Below, in pieces: positions 1 through 7,539 of a stretch of DNA of 53,904 bases. Position 1 is the stretch's first letter, and the number at the start of each line of letters is the position of its first letter. This DNA is from Clostridiales bacterium UBA6114 (GTDB lineage: Bacteria > Bacillota > Clostridia > Oscillospirales > Butyricicoccaceae). Below the pieces are notes generated by a model that saw only the letters and a program-made list of their open reading frames with translations, was not told where the DNA came from and made no database searches. The DNA lies in NCBI GenBank assembly GCA_002423435.1, contig DIWE01000018.1:1-53904 (forward strand), given 5' to 3'. The position numbers and the translations under genes are program-made.

Positions 1-2
1 GA

Positions 3-107
3 CCTCCGCCATAGGGAAATTCGTGATTGGCGCAGCGGAGGACGACGGCATACCAGCGTATGCCTAGGACTTAGGCAAAGCCAGGCGCGAATTTATCAGG
101 GCGGAGG
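3..107. other. Structured inverted-repeat segment, possible RNA
   Basis: No reading frame of note lies in the first 132 bases, but nested complementarity is strong. CCTCCGCC at 3-10 is the exact complement of 100-107, and AAATTCG at 17-23 is the exact complement of 88-94, with a 6/5 internal loop between them. TGGC at 28-31 can pair with GCCA at 80-83. Inside sits a perfect hairpin GGCATAC-cagc-GTATGCC (47-64), overlapped by GCCTA-ggact-TAGGC (62-76). No U-run follows, so it does not look like a simple terminator. It could be a structured RNA on either strand or a palindromic repeat. I match it to no known family, and the window edge hides its context. Confidence 0.35.
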
Positions 108-132
108 CGGGTTCGGTTCGACCCTCCTAGCC

Positions 133-1167
133 CTATGCCCTTTCAATATCCGAGACCAGCCGCCGCACGGCGTCCTCGTCGGTCGCGAAGCTTGTGCAAA
201 AGCGCACGGCGCTGTGGCTGCCGTCGATCCTCTGCCAGTACGAATACGCATACTTTTCCGCAAGTTTCCGAAGCACGTCGTCCGGCATGATGGGGAACTG
301 CTGATTCGTTGTCGAGGGGGTCAAAAATCCGTACCCTTTTCTGATGCAGGCGTCCTTGATCTGCGCGGCAAGTCTGTTCGCGCGGCGCGCGATGTCAAAA
401 TACAGGTCGTCCTCAAACAGCGCGACAAACTGCAGCCCGAGCAGCCTGCCCTTGGCGAGCATGGCGCCTCTTTGCTTCAGTATGTAACGGAAATCGGCGC
501 CGAGCGTACGGTTTCTGATGACAAGCGCCTCGCCGAACAGGGCGCCGGCCTTTGTCCCTCCGATATAAAAGGCGTCGCAGACGCGCGAAAGCGTCGGAAG
601 GTCCAAATCGTTCCCCTCGGCGCAGAGCGCGTAACCCAGGCGCGCGCCGTCGAGATACAGGATCAGGCCCTTTTCTCGGCACACCTCCGAAAGGGAAATT
701 AGCTCCGCTTTCGTATAAATCGCGCCGTTTTCCGTCGGATTTGAAATATAGACCAGCTTGGGCTGCACCATATGCTCGTGGGTTTCGTCGTGCACATGGC
801 CGTCATACGCCGCCCGGACCTGCTCGGCCTTGAGCTTCCCGTCGGGGCTTCGAAGCGCCAGCACCTTGTGGCCGGTCGCCTCTATGGCGCCGCTTTCATG
901 CGTGTTGATGTGCCCGGTCTCGGCGGCCAGCGCGCCCTGGTGAGGGCGCAGCACGGCAGACAGGAAGGTCAGGTTCGTCTGGGTGCCGCCGACGAAAAAA
1001 TGGACGTCTAAGTCCTGTCGGCCGCATTTTTCCCGGATCAGCTCCGCGGCCCTTTTGCAGTACCGGTCTAAGCCGTAGCCCTCGGTCTGCTCGAGATTGG
1101 TCTCAATCAGTTTTGCAAGGACCCTGGGGTGGGCGCCCTCGCTGTAGTCGCAGTCAAAGCGGATCAT
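133..1167 (-). CDS. Low-specificity threonine aldolase / beta-eliminating lyase family protein
   Basis: A 344-residue fold-type I PLP enzyme of the threonine aldolase family, which cleaves L-threonine or allo-threonine to glycine and acetaldehyde. Visible marks are the cofactor-binding LDGAR segment (Asp about 173) and the Schiff-base lysine in YIGGTKAG (about Lys206), plus HESGAIEATGHK near the middle. The frame stays open upstream to a TTG near 1284. I chose the ATG at 1167 because AGAAGG sits 8 bases before it and because a consensus promoter at 1285-1313 would start transcription near 1278, downstream of that TTG. The length fits the family. No operon partner is visible; the next gene upstream on this strand is a LysR regulator with its own ribosome binding site. 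Confidence 0.85.
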   Translation of the reverse strand: MIRFDCDYSEGAHPRVLAKLIETNLEQTEGYGLDRYCKRAAELIREKCGRQDLDVHFFVGGTQTNLTFLSAVLRPHQGALAAETGHINTHESGAIEATGHKVLALRSPDGKLKAEQVRAAYDGHVHDETHEHMVQPKLVYISNPTENGAIYTKAELISLSEVCREKGLILYLDGARLGYALCAEGNDLDLPTLSRVCDAFYIGGTKAGALFGEALVIRNRTLGADFRYILKQRGAMLAKGRLLGLQFVALFEDDLYFDIARRANRLAAQIKDACIRKGYGFLTPSTTNQQFPIMPDDVLRKLAEKYAYSYWQRIDGSHSAVRFCTSFATDEDAVRRLVSDIERA

Positions 1168-1284
1168 CAACGCAGCCTTCTTCCGTTTATTATAATAGCG
1201 CGGGTTTACGCGTCCAAAGGCGAAAACCCACGTCAAAAGCCCCGGGTTATATTTGCCCGGAGCTTCTTTGTCATATAATAGCAA

Positions 1285-1313
1285 ATTATATAGTTGCCGG
1301 CCTCATATGTCAA
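1285..1313 (-). promoter_or_regulatory. Consensus vegetative promoter for the threonine-aldolase-like gene
   Basis: Read on the minus strand, TTGACA (1308-1313), a 17-base spacer and TATAAT (1285-1290) match the vegetative sigma-factor consensus perfectly. Transcription would begin near 1278, giving a leader of about 110 bases before the ATG at 1167. That leader contains a CCGGG/CCCGG pairing and a GGGTTT/AAACCC pairing. Confidence 0.75.
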
Positions 1314-1352
1314 TACGTCGCCGGATGACAATTTCTGCACCCCTGGCCCGTA

Positions 1353-2213
1353 TCAGGAGATATTACCGCGGTTTAAATACTCTATAAAGGCCTGAACGAC
1401 GGGCAGCTCCAAAGAGGAATAGTGGCAAAAGATCCATGTGTTTCGCGTGACCGGGGTGCCGTCCTTCCAATACAGGTCCTGTTTGCACAGCGAAGGATAT
1501 TCCTTCATAACCAGCGGCGAGGTTACCATCCACCCCCAATCTCTCATAATCATCTGGAGGCAGATCGCCAGATTGTTTGATTCCATGGACACATACGGTG
1601 CAACGGTAAAGTGCTGATGCCACCAATTCCGGGCTATGTGATTGACATAGGAATTGGGCTGAACAATCTGCGGATGTTTCGGCAATTCGTCCAGCGTTAA
1701 GGGGGTACTGGAAACAAGACAGACCGGCTCTTCCGAAATCAGGATTTTTTCTTCCGTCCACGGGTGATCCCCACGGATAATGCACAGCGTAACCTCGCCC
1801 TTTTGCATCATTTCATAAACACATATGCTCCGGTCCGCCTTAAGGAATATTTCGACCTTCGGGTATCTGTCGATAAACCCTTTTAATATGTCCGGCAGCT
1901 TGTAATAAGCGAAAATCGTTGTGACGGCAATCCGCAAAGCGCCCTCGACCGTTCCGTTCATGCAGTGGATGGCCTGCTTTGTGTTGTTCAGCTGTGTTTT
2001 CATGTTTTTCGAATAGCGCAGCAGATATTCGCATTGAGGAGTGGGGATAACGCCGCTCTGAGAGCGGATAAACAATGTGGTCTTGAATTCTTTTTCAAGC
2101 TTTTTGACTCGGTAGGAAAGGGCCGATTGGGTGATAAACAAGCGTTCGGCGGCACTGGTAATGTTCCTTTCCTCCGCAATTGCCAACAGCATGTCCCAGT
2201 CCCGGTCATCCAT
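1353..2213 (-). CDS. LysR-family transcriptional regulator
   Basis: A 286-residue LysR-type regulator. The N-terminal winged helix-turn-helix spans residues 1-60 (NITSAAERLFITQSALSYRVKKLE is the helix-turn-helix region), and a type-2 periplasmic-binding effector domain follows from about 90. The ATG at 2213 is preceded by AAGGGGGAG at good spacing. It is divergent from the PLP-enzyme/TTT transporter operon starting near 2454, the classic arrangement for a LysR protein controlling its neighbour. The effector is probably the transported substrate or a derivative, but the sequence does not reveal it. Confidence 0.9.
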   Translation of the reverse strand: MDDRDWDMLLAIAEERNITSAAERLFITQSALSYRVKKLEKEFKTTLFIRSQSGVIPTPQCEYLLRYSKNMKTQLNNTKQAIHCMNGTVEGALRIAVTTIFAYYKLPDILKGFIDRYPKVEIFLKADRSICVYEMMQKGEVTLCIIRGDHPWTEEKILISEEPVCLVSSTPLTLDELPKHPQIVQPNSYVNHIARNWWHQHFTVAPYVSMESNNLAICLQMIMRDWGWMVTSPLVMKEYPSLCKQDLYWKDGTPVTRNTWIFCHYSSLELPVVQAFIEYLNRGNIS

Positions 2214-2453
2214 CTTTGCTCCCCCTTATATTGTCATTAAAAATATTGATTAACCTCTGCAAAATTATTCTATTTTACAGATTACCCCAATTGTACTATG
2301 CTTTATATTATAATTTTGCTCACAAATTAGACCAAAAGTCAAATCTGGGAGTATTTTTTTTACAAACAGGAAGGGGTTTTAAAAATAGTACCTTTTGGCA
2401 CCAGTGAGCTTGTCTGTAGCGAAACAGCCGAAACCGGGGAAAGCCCCTTCGCC
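2214..2453. promoter_or_regulatory. Divergent control region between LysR gene and PLP/TTT operon
   Basis: An AT-rich 240-base interval separates two divergent transcription units. A TATAAT at 2309-2314 on the plus strand is the best -10 candidate for the operon; no convincing -35 lies at 17 bases. A ribosome binding site AGGAAGGGG (2369-2376 region) is followed nine bases later by ATA (2385), not ATG, in frame with the degenerate aminotransferase. LysR sites are expected here, but no clear T-N11-A palindrome could be picked with confidence. Confidence 0.45.
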
Positions 2454-3494
2454 GTGCCGGCATTTCTCCGGGACGCGTTGAGGCGGCGGGCGGAGCATCC
2501 GATTTACGGATGCACCTTTATTGACGAAAGCTTCTATCAGGTGACGGCCCGCTGGCAGGAAAAGCGCCACGGCTGGACGGTTTGCCCGGATTGGGTGCTG
2601 TTTTTGCCCGGGATTGCCTCCGGAATACATACGATACTCCGCGCGCTGACAGAACCGTCCGGAAACATTGTCATCCTGGGCCCGGCTTCCCGTAAGGTGA
2701 TTCAAGCCGCAACCGACACCGGAAGAAAAGTACATTTCTGCAATCTTTTTTCAGACCGCGGCGGCTGGAGGATCGATTTTAACCGCCTGAAACAATGTAT
2801 TGCCGGTTCCGGGCTGCTGATCCTGGTAAATCCCCATACGCCCACCGGAAAGGTATTCACAAAAAGGGAGCTCGGAGAAATCGGCGCCCTCTGCCGGCAA
2901 AGCGAAACCGGCATCCTAAGCATAGAGAGCGGAAGCGACCTGGTGCTTCCGGTCAATACCATGTTCCCCGCCGCCTCGGTTTCCGAAGACCTGGCCGAAA
3001 TCACGGCGACAATGGTCAGTCCGGGTGCGGCCTTTTATATTGAAGGTCTCCATACCGCGGCCGCCATCGTGCCAAATCCGGCGCTGAAAAATAAAATCCA
3101 GGCGCAGGCCGACAAGGACCGCACCGCGATGCACAACATTTTCGGCCTTACGGCTTATCTTGCGGCCTGGCAAAAGGGCGCGGAGCATGTGGAACGGCTG
3201 CGCGGTGCCTTACTCCGGAACCTGGATCTGGCGCTTAAAAAGCTTGAGGGTTTCCGATGCGCGCCGATTGTTCCCCAAGCCGGCGGCCTTTTATGGCTTG
3301 ACTGCAACGGGTGCGGCAGTATTCGCCGCGCCGGGCGGTATTTTATGAAGGGAGATCCGCCGCGGGAAGAATATCCGGACCTTAAAGGCCTTTTTCCCGT
3401 AGACCTGGCCCGCCCTTCCGAAAAGCTTGCCGCCGATCTCGACCGATATGTAAAGATATTGAGCCCGAAAAACCGGGAAGACGACGAGAATTAA
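2454..3494 (+). pseudogene. Degenerate MalY/PatB-like aminotransferase without PLP lysine
   Basis: Clearly related to the two genes that follow (fold-type I PLP proteins of the MalY/PatB class), but every cofactor anchor I can align is gone. The Schiff-base lysine of SPSK is Ala192 in SPGA; the Asn of HNPTG is Thr129; the Asp of SDEIH is Ile157; the PLP-stacking Tyr is Ser79; the C-terminal FRFN arginine segment is replaced. The family N-terminus (YDFDE..RKNT..KW) is absent. The GTG at 2454 is the only standard start in frame back to the stop at 2328; the frame also reads open upstream to an ATA placed where an ATG would suit the AGGAAGGGG site. The body is intact over 346 codons and abuts the next gene by one base, so it may be a recent decay or a translated pseudoenzyme. 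Confidence 0.75.
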
Positions 3495-3495
3495 A

Positions 3496-4680
3496 ATGAT
3501 TTACAACTTTGACGAGCGGATCGACCGCAGAAATACTTTTTGCACCAAATGGGAAAATTTTAAGCGCATTGGAAATCCGAACGCCCTGCCCATGTGGATT
3601 GCGGACACGGATTTTCCGTGCTGCGAGGCCGTTTTGCGGGCGGTACGGGAAGAAAGCTTAAGCCCGCGGTACGACAAGGCCGCCGTCGACCCCGAACTGT
3701 TCAGGGTTACAGCCAAATGGATGTATCGGCACTATCGCTGGGCCGCAGAAGAGCGGCAGATGCTTTTCGCGCCGGGCGTGATCCCCGCGCTGAACGCCGC
3801 CATTCAGGCCCTTTCGGCCCCGGGAGACGGAGTCATTATCCAGCAGCCGGCTTACGGTACCTTCACCAGATCCGTGCTAGGTAACGGCAGAAAAGTATGC
3901 GCGAATAACATGAACCTGATAAACGGCCGCTATATGCCTGATTTTGAAGAGCTGGAGCGCCTGTCGTCAAAAAAAGACACAAAGCTCCTGATTTTTTGCA
4001 ACCCGCATAATCCGACCGGCCGCTCCTTTACCCATGAAGAGCTTGTCCGGATCGTTGAAATCTGCGCCAAATGCAACATCACGATCTTAAGCGACGAAAT
4101 CCATGCCGATTTGGTTTACGAGGGCGCGGGGCATATTCCCGTCGCATCCCTTTCGCCGGAGGCCGCTTTAAGAACGGTTACCTTTACCTCTCCCAGCAAG
4201 GTGTTCAACATTGCCGGATTAAGAGCCGCCGTAACGACCGCGGCAAACCCCATTCTGTACCGGAGGCTCAAAGCGCAGCTTAAATGCAACGGCGCCGATA
4301 TCCCGAATCCTTACGGAAACGCCGCCTATATAGCGGCTTATACCGGCGGTGAAGAGTATTTAAGACAGATGAAGCTCTATCTCAAAGGAAATATCGATTA
4401 TCTGGACCGGTATCTGAGGGCGAAAATGCCCCGAATCAAGCTCATTTATCCGGACGCCACTTTTATAACCTGGCTGGACTGCCGGGAGCTTCATATGGAT
4501 TTTATCGATTTGGAGGATTTTATGCTGAACAGATGCCTTGTGGCGACAAGCCCGGGCAGCAGTTTCGGCGAGGCGGGAAAGGGTTTTTTCCGGTTTAACA
4601 TCGGGTTCCCGCGTTCGTTGGTGTCCACAGCACTGGATCAAATATGCGGACAATATCAGCTTCTGCCCTGCGCCACATAA
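3496..4680 (+). CDS. MalY/PatB-type PLP-dependent C-S lyase or aminotransferase (paralog 1)
   Basis: A 394-residue class I/II fold-type I PLP enzyme. The MalY/PatB subfamily mostly cleaves C-S bonds of cystathionine and S-substituted cysteines, and some members are aminotransferases. Cofactor residues are present: Tyr120, Asn172 in HNPTG, Asp200 in SDEIH, the Schiff-base Lys235 in SPSK, and Arg366 in FFRFN for the substrate carboxylate. The N-terminal YNFDERIDRRNT motif is typical of the subfamily. The ATG lies one base after the stop of the degenerate copy, implying translational coupling. With the third paralog and a TTT transporter downstream, it probably processes an imported sulfur-containing or amino-acid-like compound; that is inference. 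Confidence 0.85.
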   Translation: MIYNFDERIDRRNTFCTKWENFKRIGNPNALPMWIADTDFPCCEAVLRAVREESLSPRYDKAAVDPELFRVTAKWMYRHYRWAAEERQMLFAPGVIPALNAAIQALSAPGDGVIIQQPAYGTFTRSVLGNGRKVCANNMNLINGRYMPDFEELERLSSKKDTKLLIFCNPHNPTGRSFTHEELVRIVEICAKCNITILSDEIHADLVYEGAGHIPVASLSPEAALRTVTFTSPSKVFNIAGLRAAVTTAANPILYRRLKAQLKCNGADIPNPYGNAAYIAAYTGGEEYLRQMKLYLKGNIDYLDRYLRAKMPRIKLIYPDATFITWLDCRELHMDFIDLEDFMLNRCLVATSPGSSFGEAGKGFFRFNIGFPRSLVSTALDQICGQYQLLPCAT

Positions 4681-4725
4681 CGGCGATAAGCTGTTTTTTA
4701 ATCATTTGTAAAGGAGCAAGAGGGT

Positions 4726-5907
4726 TTGAAATACGATTTTGACGAAGTGATCGACAGAAAAAATACCCAGAGTTCCAAATGGGACAACGTGGGAGTCCGT
4801 GTGGGAAACCCCGACGCGCTGCCCATGTGGGTGGCGGATACCGATTTTTGCTGTCCGCAGCCGGTGGTCGACGCGGTAAAAAAACGCGCCGAGCATGTGA
4901 TTTATGGGTACCCCTACGTTGTTCCGGAATTTAAGCAGGCAACGATGGGTTGGATTAAAAAGCGCCACGGCTGGGCAATTTTGCCCGAATGGATTGTGTT
5001 TACAACCGGCGTCGTTCCGGTATTTAACACAATGGCCCAGGCATTTACCGAACCGGGCGACGAGATCATCATCCAACGGCCCTGCTATCACCCGTTTGGT
5101 TACGCGATCGAGGACAACGGCCGCGTTGTCAGCAACAACAGCCTTATCTATCAAAACGGAAGATATACCATTGATTTTGAAGACCTCCAGCGGCGCGCCT
5201 CAAGCCCAAAAGCCAAGCTGATGTTTTTATGCAGCCCTCACAACCCGGTGGGCCGGGTATGGGCGGAAGACGAGCTCAGAACGATGGCGGATATATGCCT
5301 TAAGCATAATGTCATCGTGGTCAGCGATGAAATCCATTCCGACCTGATGCTGTTCGGCAGCAAACATATCCCCATAGCGGGGCTGGACGAAAAATATGCG
5401 ATGAATACCGTCACCTGCTACGCTCCTTCCAAGACCTTTAATATCGCGGGCCTGCGCGCTTCCGGCATTGTAATCCCGAATCCGGAAATCCGCAAGGGTT
5501 TAGAGGCCCAATTCAAAAGGAACCGGGGCATTCAACAAAACATTTTTGCCGTACCGGCATATATAACGGCTTACAGCGAGTGCGAGGATTATCTTAGTCA
5601 GCTGCTTTCATACCTCGAGGGGAACGTCCGGTTTTTGGACGACTATTTAAAAAAGAACATGCCGAAAATCAGGCTCGTAAAACCGGAGGCGACATATCTG
5701 ATGTGGCTTGACTGTGCAGACCTGGGGTTCAGCGGTGATACGCTGGCGGACTTTTTTATTAATCAAAGCCTGGTCGGGGTGAGCCGCGGCGACGGGTTCG
5801 GCCCGGAAGGGGCAAGCTTCGTCAGGCTGAATGTCGGCTGCCCGAGAGCGACTTTGAAAAAAGGCCTGGATCAAATTCTTCGGCAATACGAAAAAAACAA
5901 TAAATAA
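4726..5907 (+). CDS. MalY/PatB-type PLP-dependent C-S lyase or aminotransferase (paralog 2)
   Basis: A 393-residue fold-type I PLP enzyme and the most canonical of the three tandem copies. It has Tyr121, Asn173 (HNPVG), Asp201 (SDEIH), Schiff-base Lys236 (APSK) and the FVRLN carboxylate-binding arginine near the C-terminus. I use the TTG at 4726 as start because AAGGAG (4711-4716) precedes it by nine bases and it gives the family N-terminus KYDFDEVIDRKNT. Cystathionine beta-lyase or cysteine-S-conjugate lyase activity is the usual role of close relatives. It is followed after 17 bases by the tctC lipoprotein gene, so enzyme and transporter are co-transcribed. Confidence 0.87.
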   Translation: MKYDFDEVIDRKNTQSSKWDNVGVRVGNPDALPMWVADTDFCCPQPVVDAVKKRAEHVIYGYPYVVPEFKQATMGWIKKRHGWAILPEWIVFTTGVVPVFNTMAQAFTEPGDEIIIQRPCYHPFGYAIEDNGRVVSNNSLIYQNGRYTIDFEDLQRRASSPKAKLMFLCSPHNPVGRVWAEDELRTMADICLKHNVIVVSDEIHSDLMLFGSKHIPIAGLDEKYAMNTVTCYAPSKTFNIAGLRASGIVIPNPEIRKGLEAQFKRNRGIQQNIFAVPAYITAYSECEDYLSQLLSYLEGNVRFLDDYLKKNMPKIRLVKPEATYLMWLDCADLGFSGDTLADFFINQSLVGVSRGDGFGPEGASFVRLNVGCPRATLKKGLDQILRQYEKNNK

Positions 5908-5924
5908 AAATGGAGGGAATTTCT

Positions 5925-6971
5925 GTGAAAAAGCTTATTTCATTTCTATGCGCCGTCAGTTTACTGTTGGCAGTCACCAGCTGCAGTGGTACCCCCGCGA
6001 CGCCGGATTCGTCCGCCGCGCCGGCCAATGCCGGCTCGTCCGCTCCGTCAGGTACAACCGAAGCCGAAAAGCCAAAGCTGGATTTTCCCACGAAGGATAT
6101 AAAAATTATCGTTCCGTTCGCTCCCGGCGGAGGAACCGATGTCGCTTCCCGCATTTTTGCGGACGCGGCCGGAAAGGATTACTTTAACGGTCATTCTCTG
6201 GTTGTTGAAAATATGGAGGGCGGCGGCGCGGTTATCGGACAGACCTATGTTGCAAAAACAGCGCCCGCCGACGGCTATACCGTTATGCTTTTCACCAGTT
6301 CGGCAATCAACAACACCATATTAAAGGAAATTACATATTCTTACGAGGATTTTAAACCCATCGTGATGATTAACCCCGACGCGGAAATTGTGTGCGCCCC
6401 CAAATCCGCGCCCTATAAGACGCTGGATGAATTCTTTGCCTACGCAAAGGAAAATGAGGTCCTGGTTTCCACGCCCGGCCATTCCTCCGGTCATCATATA
6501 AGGGCCCTTAACCTGGCGAGGCTGATGAACCTGAAATTCAAGTATCTGCATAACGACAGCGGCGCCATCCAGCTGCAGCAGCTGATGGGCGGCCACTGCG
6601 ACGTATCCTTCATGACGGTGACGGAGGCGGACGGCGCGATTTCTGACGGAAGCGTTATCGGGCTGGGGGTAATGAGCGAGGAACGGGTCGACAATGTTCC
6701 GGATGTCCCCACCTTTAAGGAGCTCGGCTACGACGGCTGGGTGGACGGCGCGTCACGTGGCTTCGCAATTCGCAAAGATACTCCGGATGAAATTTACAAC
6801 TATCTCGTGGAAGAATTTACAAAAGTTGCCCAGTCGGAAAAATTTATCAGCAAAATGGAGGCTGCCGGCATGATCCCCGCGGCGGGGAATCCCGAAAGCT
6901 TCCAGGAATATATCGATTTCACGGCGGATGCGATTACAAATCTCAAAGATGTACTGTTGAATAAGAGCTGA
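5925..6971 (+). CDS. tctC: Tripartite tricarboxylate transporter substrate-binding lipoprotein
   Basis: Extracytoplasmic solute receptor of the TTT family (TctC/Bug fold), which binds carboxylate-bearing compounds and hands them to TctAB. I chose the GTG at 5925 rather than the ATG at 5910 because the ATG overlaps the ribosome binding site GGAGGG (5911-5916). The product is 348 residues: a lipoprotein signal with lipobox VTSC, a Ser/Ala/Pro-rich linker, then IIVPFAPGGGTDVASR, the family ligand loop. STPGHSSGHHIR and GGHCDVSF recur in the second TctC of this window at 52543-53607, so the two are paralogs. It sits between the C-S-lyase-like enzymes and tctB. Confidence 0.9.
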   Translation: MKKLISFLCAVSLLLAVTSCSGTPATPDSSAAPANAGSSAPSGTTEAEKPKLDFPTKDIKIIVPFAPGGGTDVASRIFADAAGKDYFNGHSLVVENMEGGGAVIGQTYVAKTAPADGYTVMLFTSSAINNTILKEITYSYEDFKPIVMINPDAEIVCAPKSAPYKTLDEFFAYAKENEVLVSTPGHSSGHHIRALNLARLMNLKFKYLHNDSGAIQLQQLMGGHCDVSFMTVTEADGAISDGSVIGLGVMSEERVDNVPDVPTFKELGYDGWVDGASRGFAIRKDTPDEIYNYLVEEFTKVAQSEKFISKMEAAGMIPAAGNPESFQEYIDFTADAITNLKDVLLNKS

Positions 6972-6985
6972 TTTGCGGCCCGGCA

Positions 6986-7019
6986 CCGGAATGGGGGGCT
7001 CGGCGCGCCCTCCCTCCGG
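6986..7019 (+). other. Intercistronic hairpin between tctC and tctB
   Basis: In the 112 bases between tctC and tctB, CCGGA (6986-6990) pairs with TCCGG (7015-7019) and a G-run (6993-6998) pairs with the C-rich 7009-7014 segment. No U-run follows. Such hairpins often protect the binding-protein mRNA and reduce expression of the downstream membrane genes. A comparable arrangement occurs in the second TTT operon. Confidence 0.45.
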
Positions 7020-7083
7020 CCCGGTTATTTGGTTTTGAACCGTCGGCGTCCTCTGAAAGATATTTTAGACAGGAGGTATCACC

Positions 7084-7524
7084 TTGCGAATAAGGAAGCT
7101 CATTACAGATCTTTCGATGCCGTTTTTTTTCCTTATTTTATCCGTATACATTTTAATAGAATCCGGTAATTTTTCTGGTCAGGAAGGGGTTTTCCCCCGA
7201 TTGATCGGCATTTTTATGCTTATCGTGTCCATATTTATTTTTTTCACGACGCTGAAACAGAATGAATCAAAGGTCAGCTTTAAAAAAGTGAATATCGGAA
7301 AAGTCGCCGAGCTTGTCGCCGTGCTGGCTTTGTATATCGCACTGATGAAGCATATCGGTTATGCAGTCGACACTTTTCTGTTTTGCGGATATGCGATGGT
7401 TACCCTGGGCTTTAAGAAATATAAACGGGTTGCGCTTTATTCGGCAGTCACGACCACCATTGTATTTGTAATCTTCAAGGTACTGCTTCATGTTCCGTTG
7501 CCTCTTCTGTTCCTGGATTTTTAA
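7084..7524 (+). CDS. tctB: Tripartite tricarboxylate transporter small membrane subunit
   Basis: A 146-residue protein with four predicted transmembrane segments (about 10-28, 36-56, 75-95 and 115-140), matching TctB in size and topology. The GQEGVFPRLIG segment after the first helix is typical. The TTG start has a near-perfect AGGAGGT six bases upstream (7071-7077). TctB partners with TctA in the membrane; its role is structural or stabilising. It ends PLLFLDF, like the PTLFLDI end of its paralog at 51893-52330. Confidence 0.87.
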   Translation: MRIRKLITDLSMPFFFLILSVYILIESGNFSGQEGVFPRLIGIFMLIVSIFIFFTTLKQNESKVSFKKVNIGKVAELVAVLALYIALMKHIGYAVDTFLFCGYAMVTLGFKKYKRVALYSAVTTTIVFVIFKVLLHVPLPLLFLDF

Positions 7525-7539
7525 TGGGGGTGTTTGCAT

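Noticed and set aside
105..130. tRNA or tmRNA T-arm-like sequence GGGTTCGGTTCGACCC
   Set aside because: The loop length and bases do not fit a T-loop, no acceptor stem or CCA follows, and no anticodon arm lies upstream.
1168..1284. N-terminal extension of the threonine-aldolase-like protein from the TTG at 1284
   Set aside because: The extension overlaps the expected transcription start of a perfect promoter and is not family-like; ATG 1167 has a good ribosome site.
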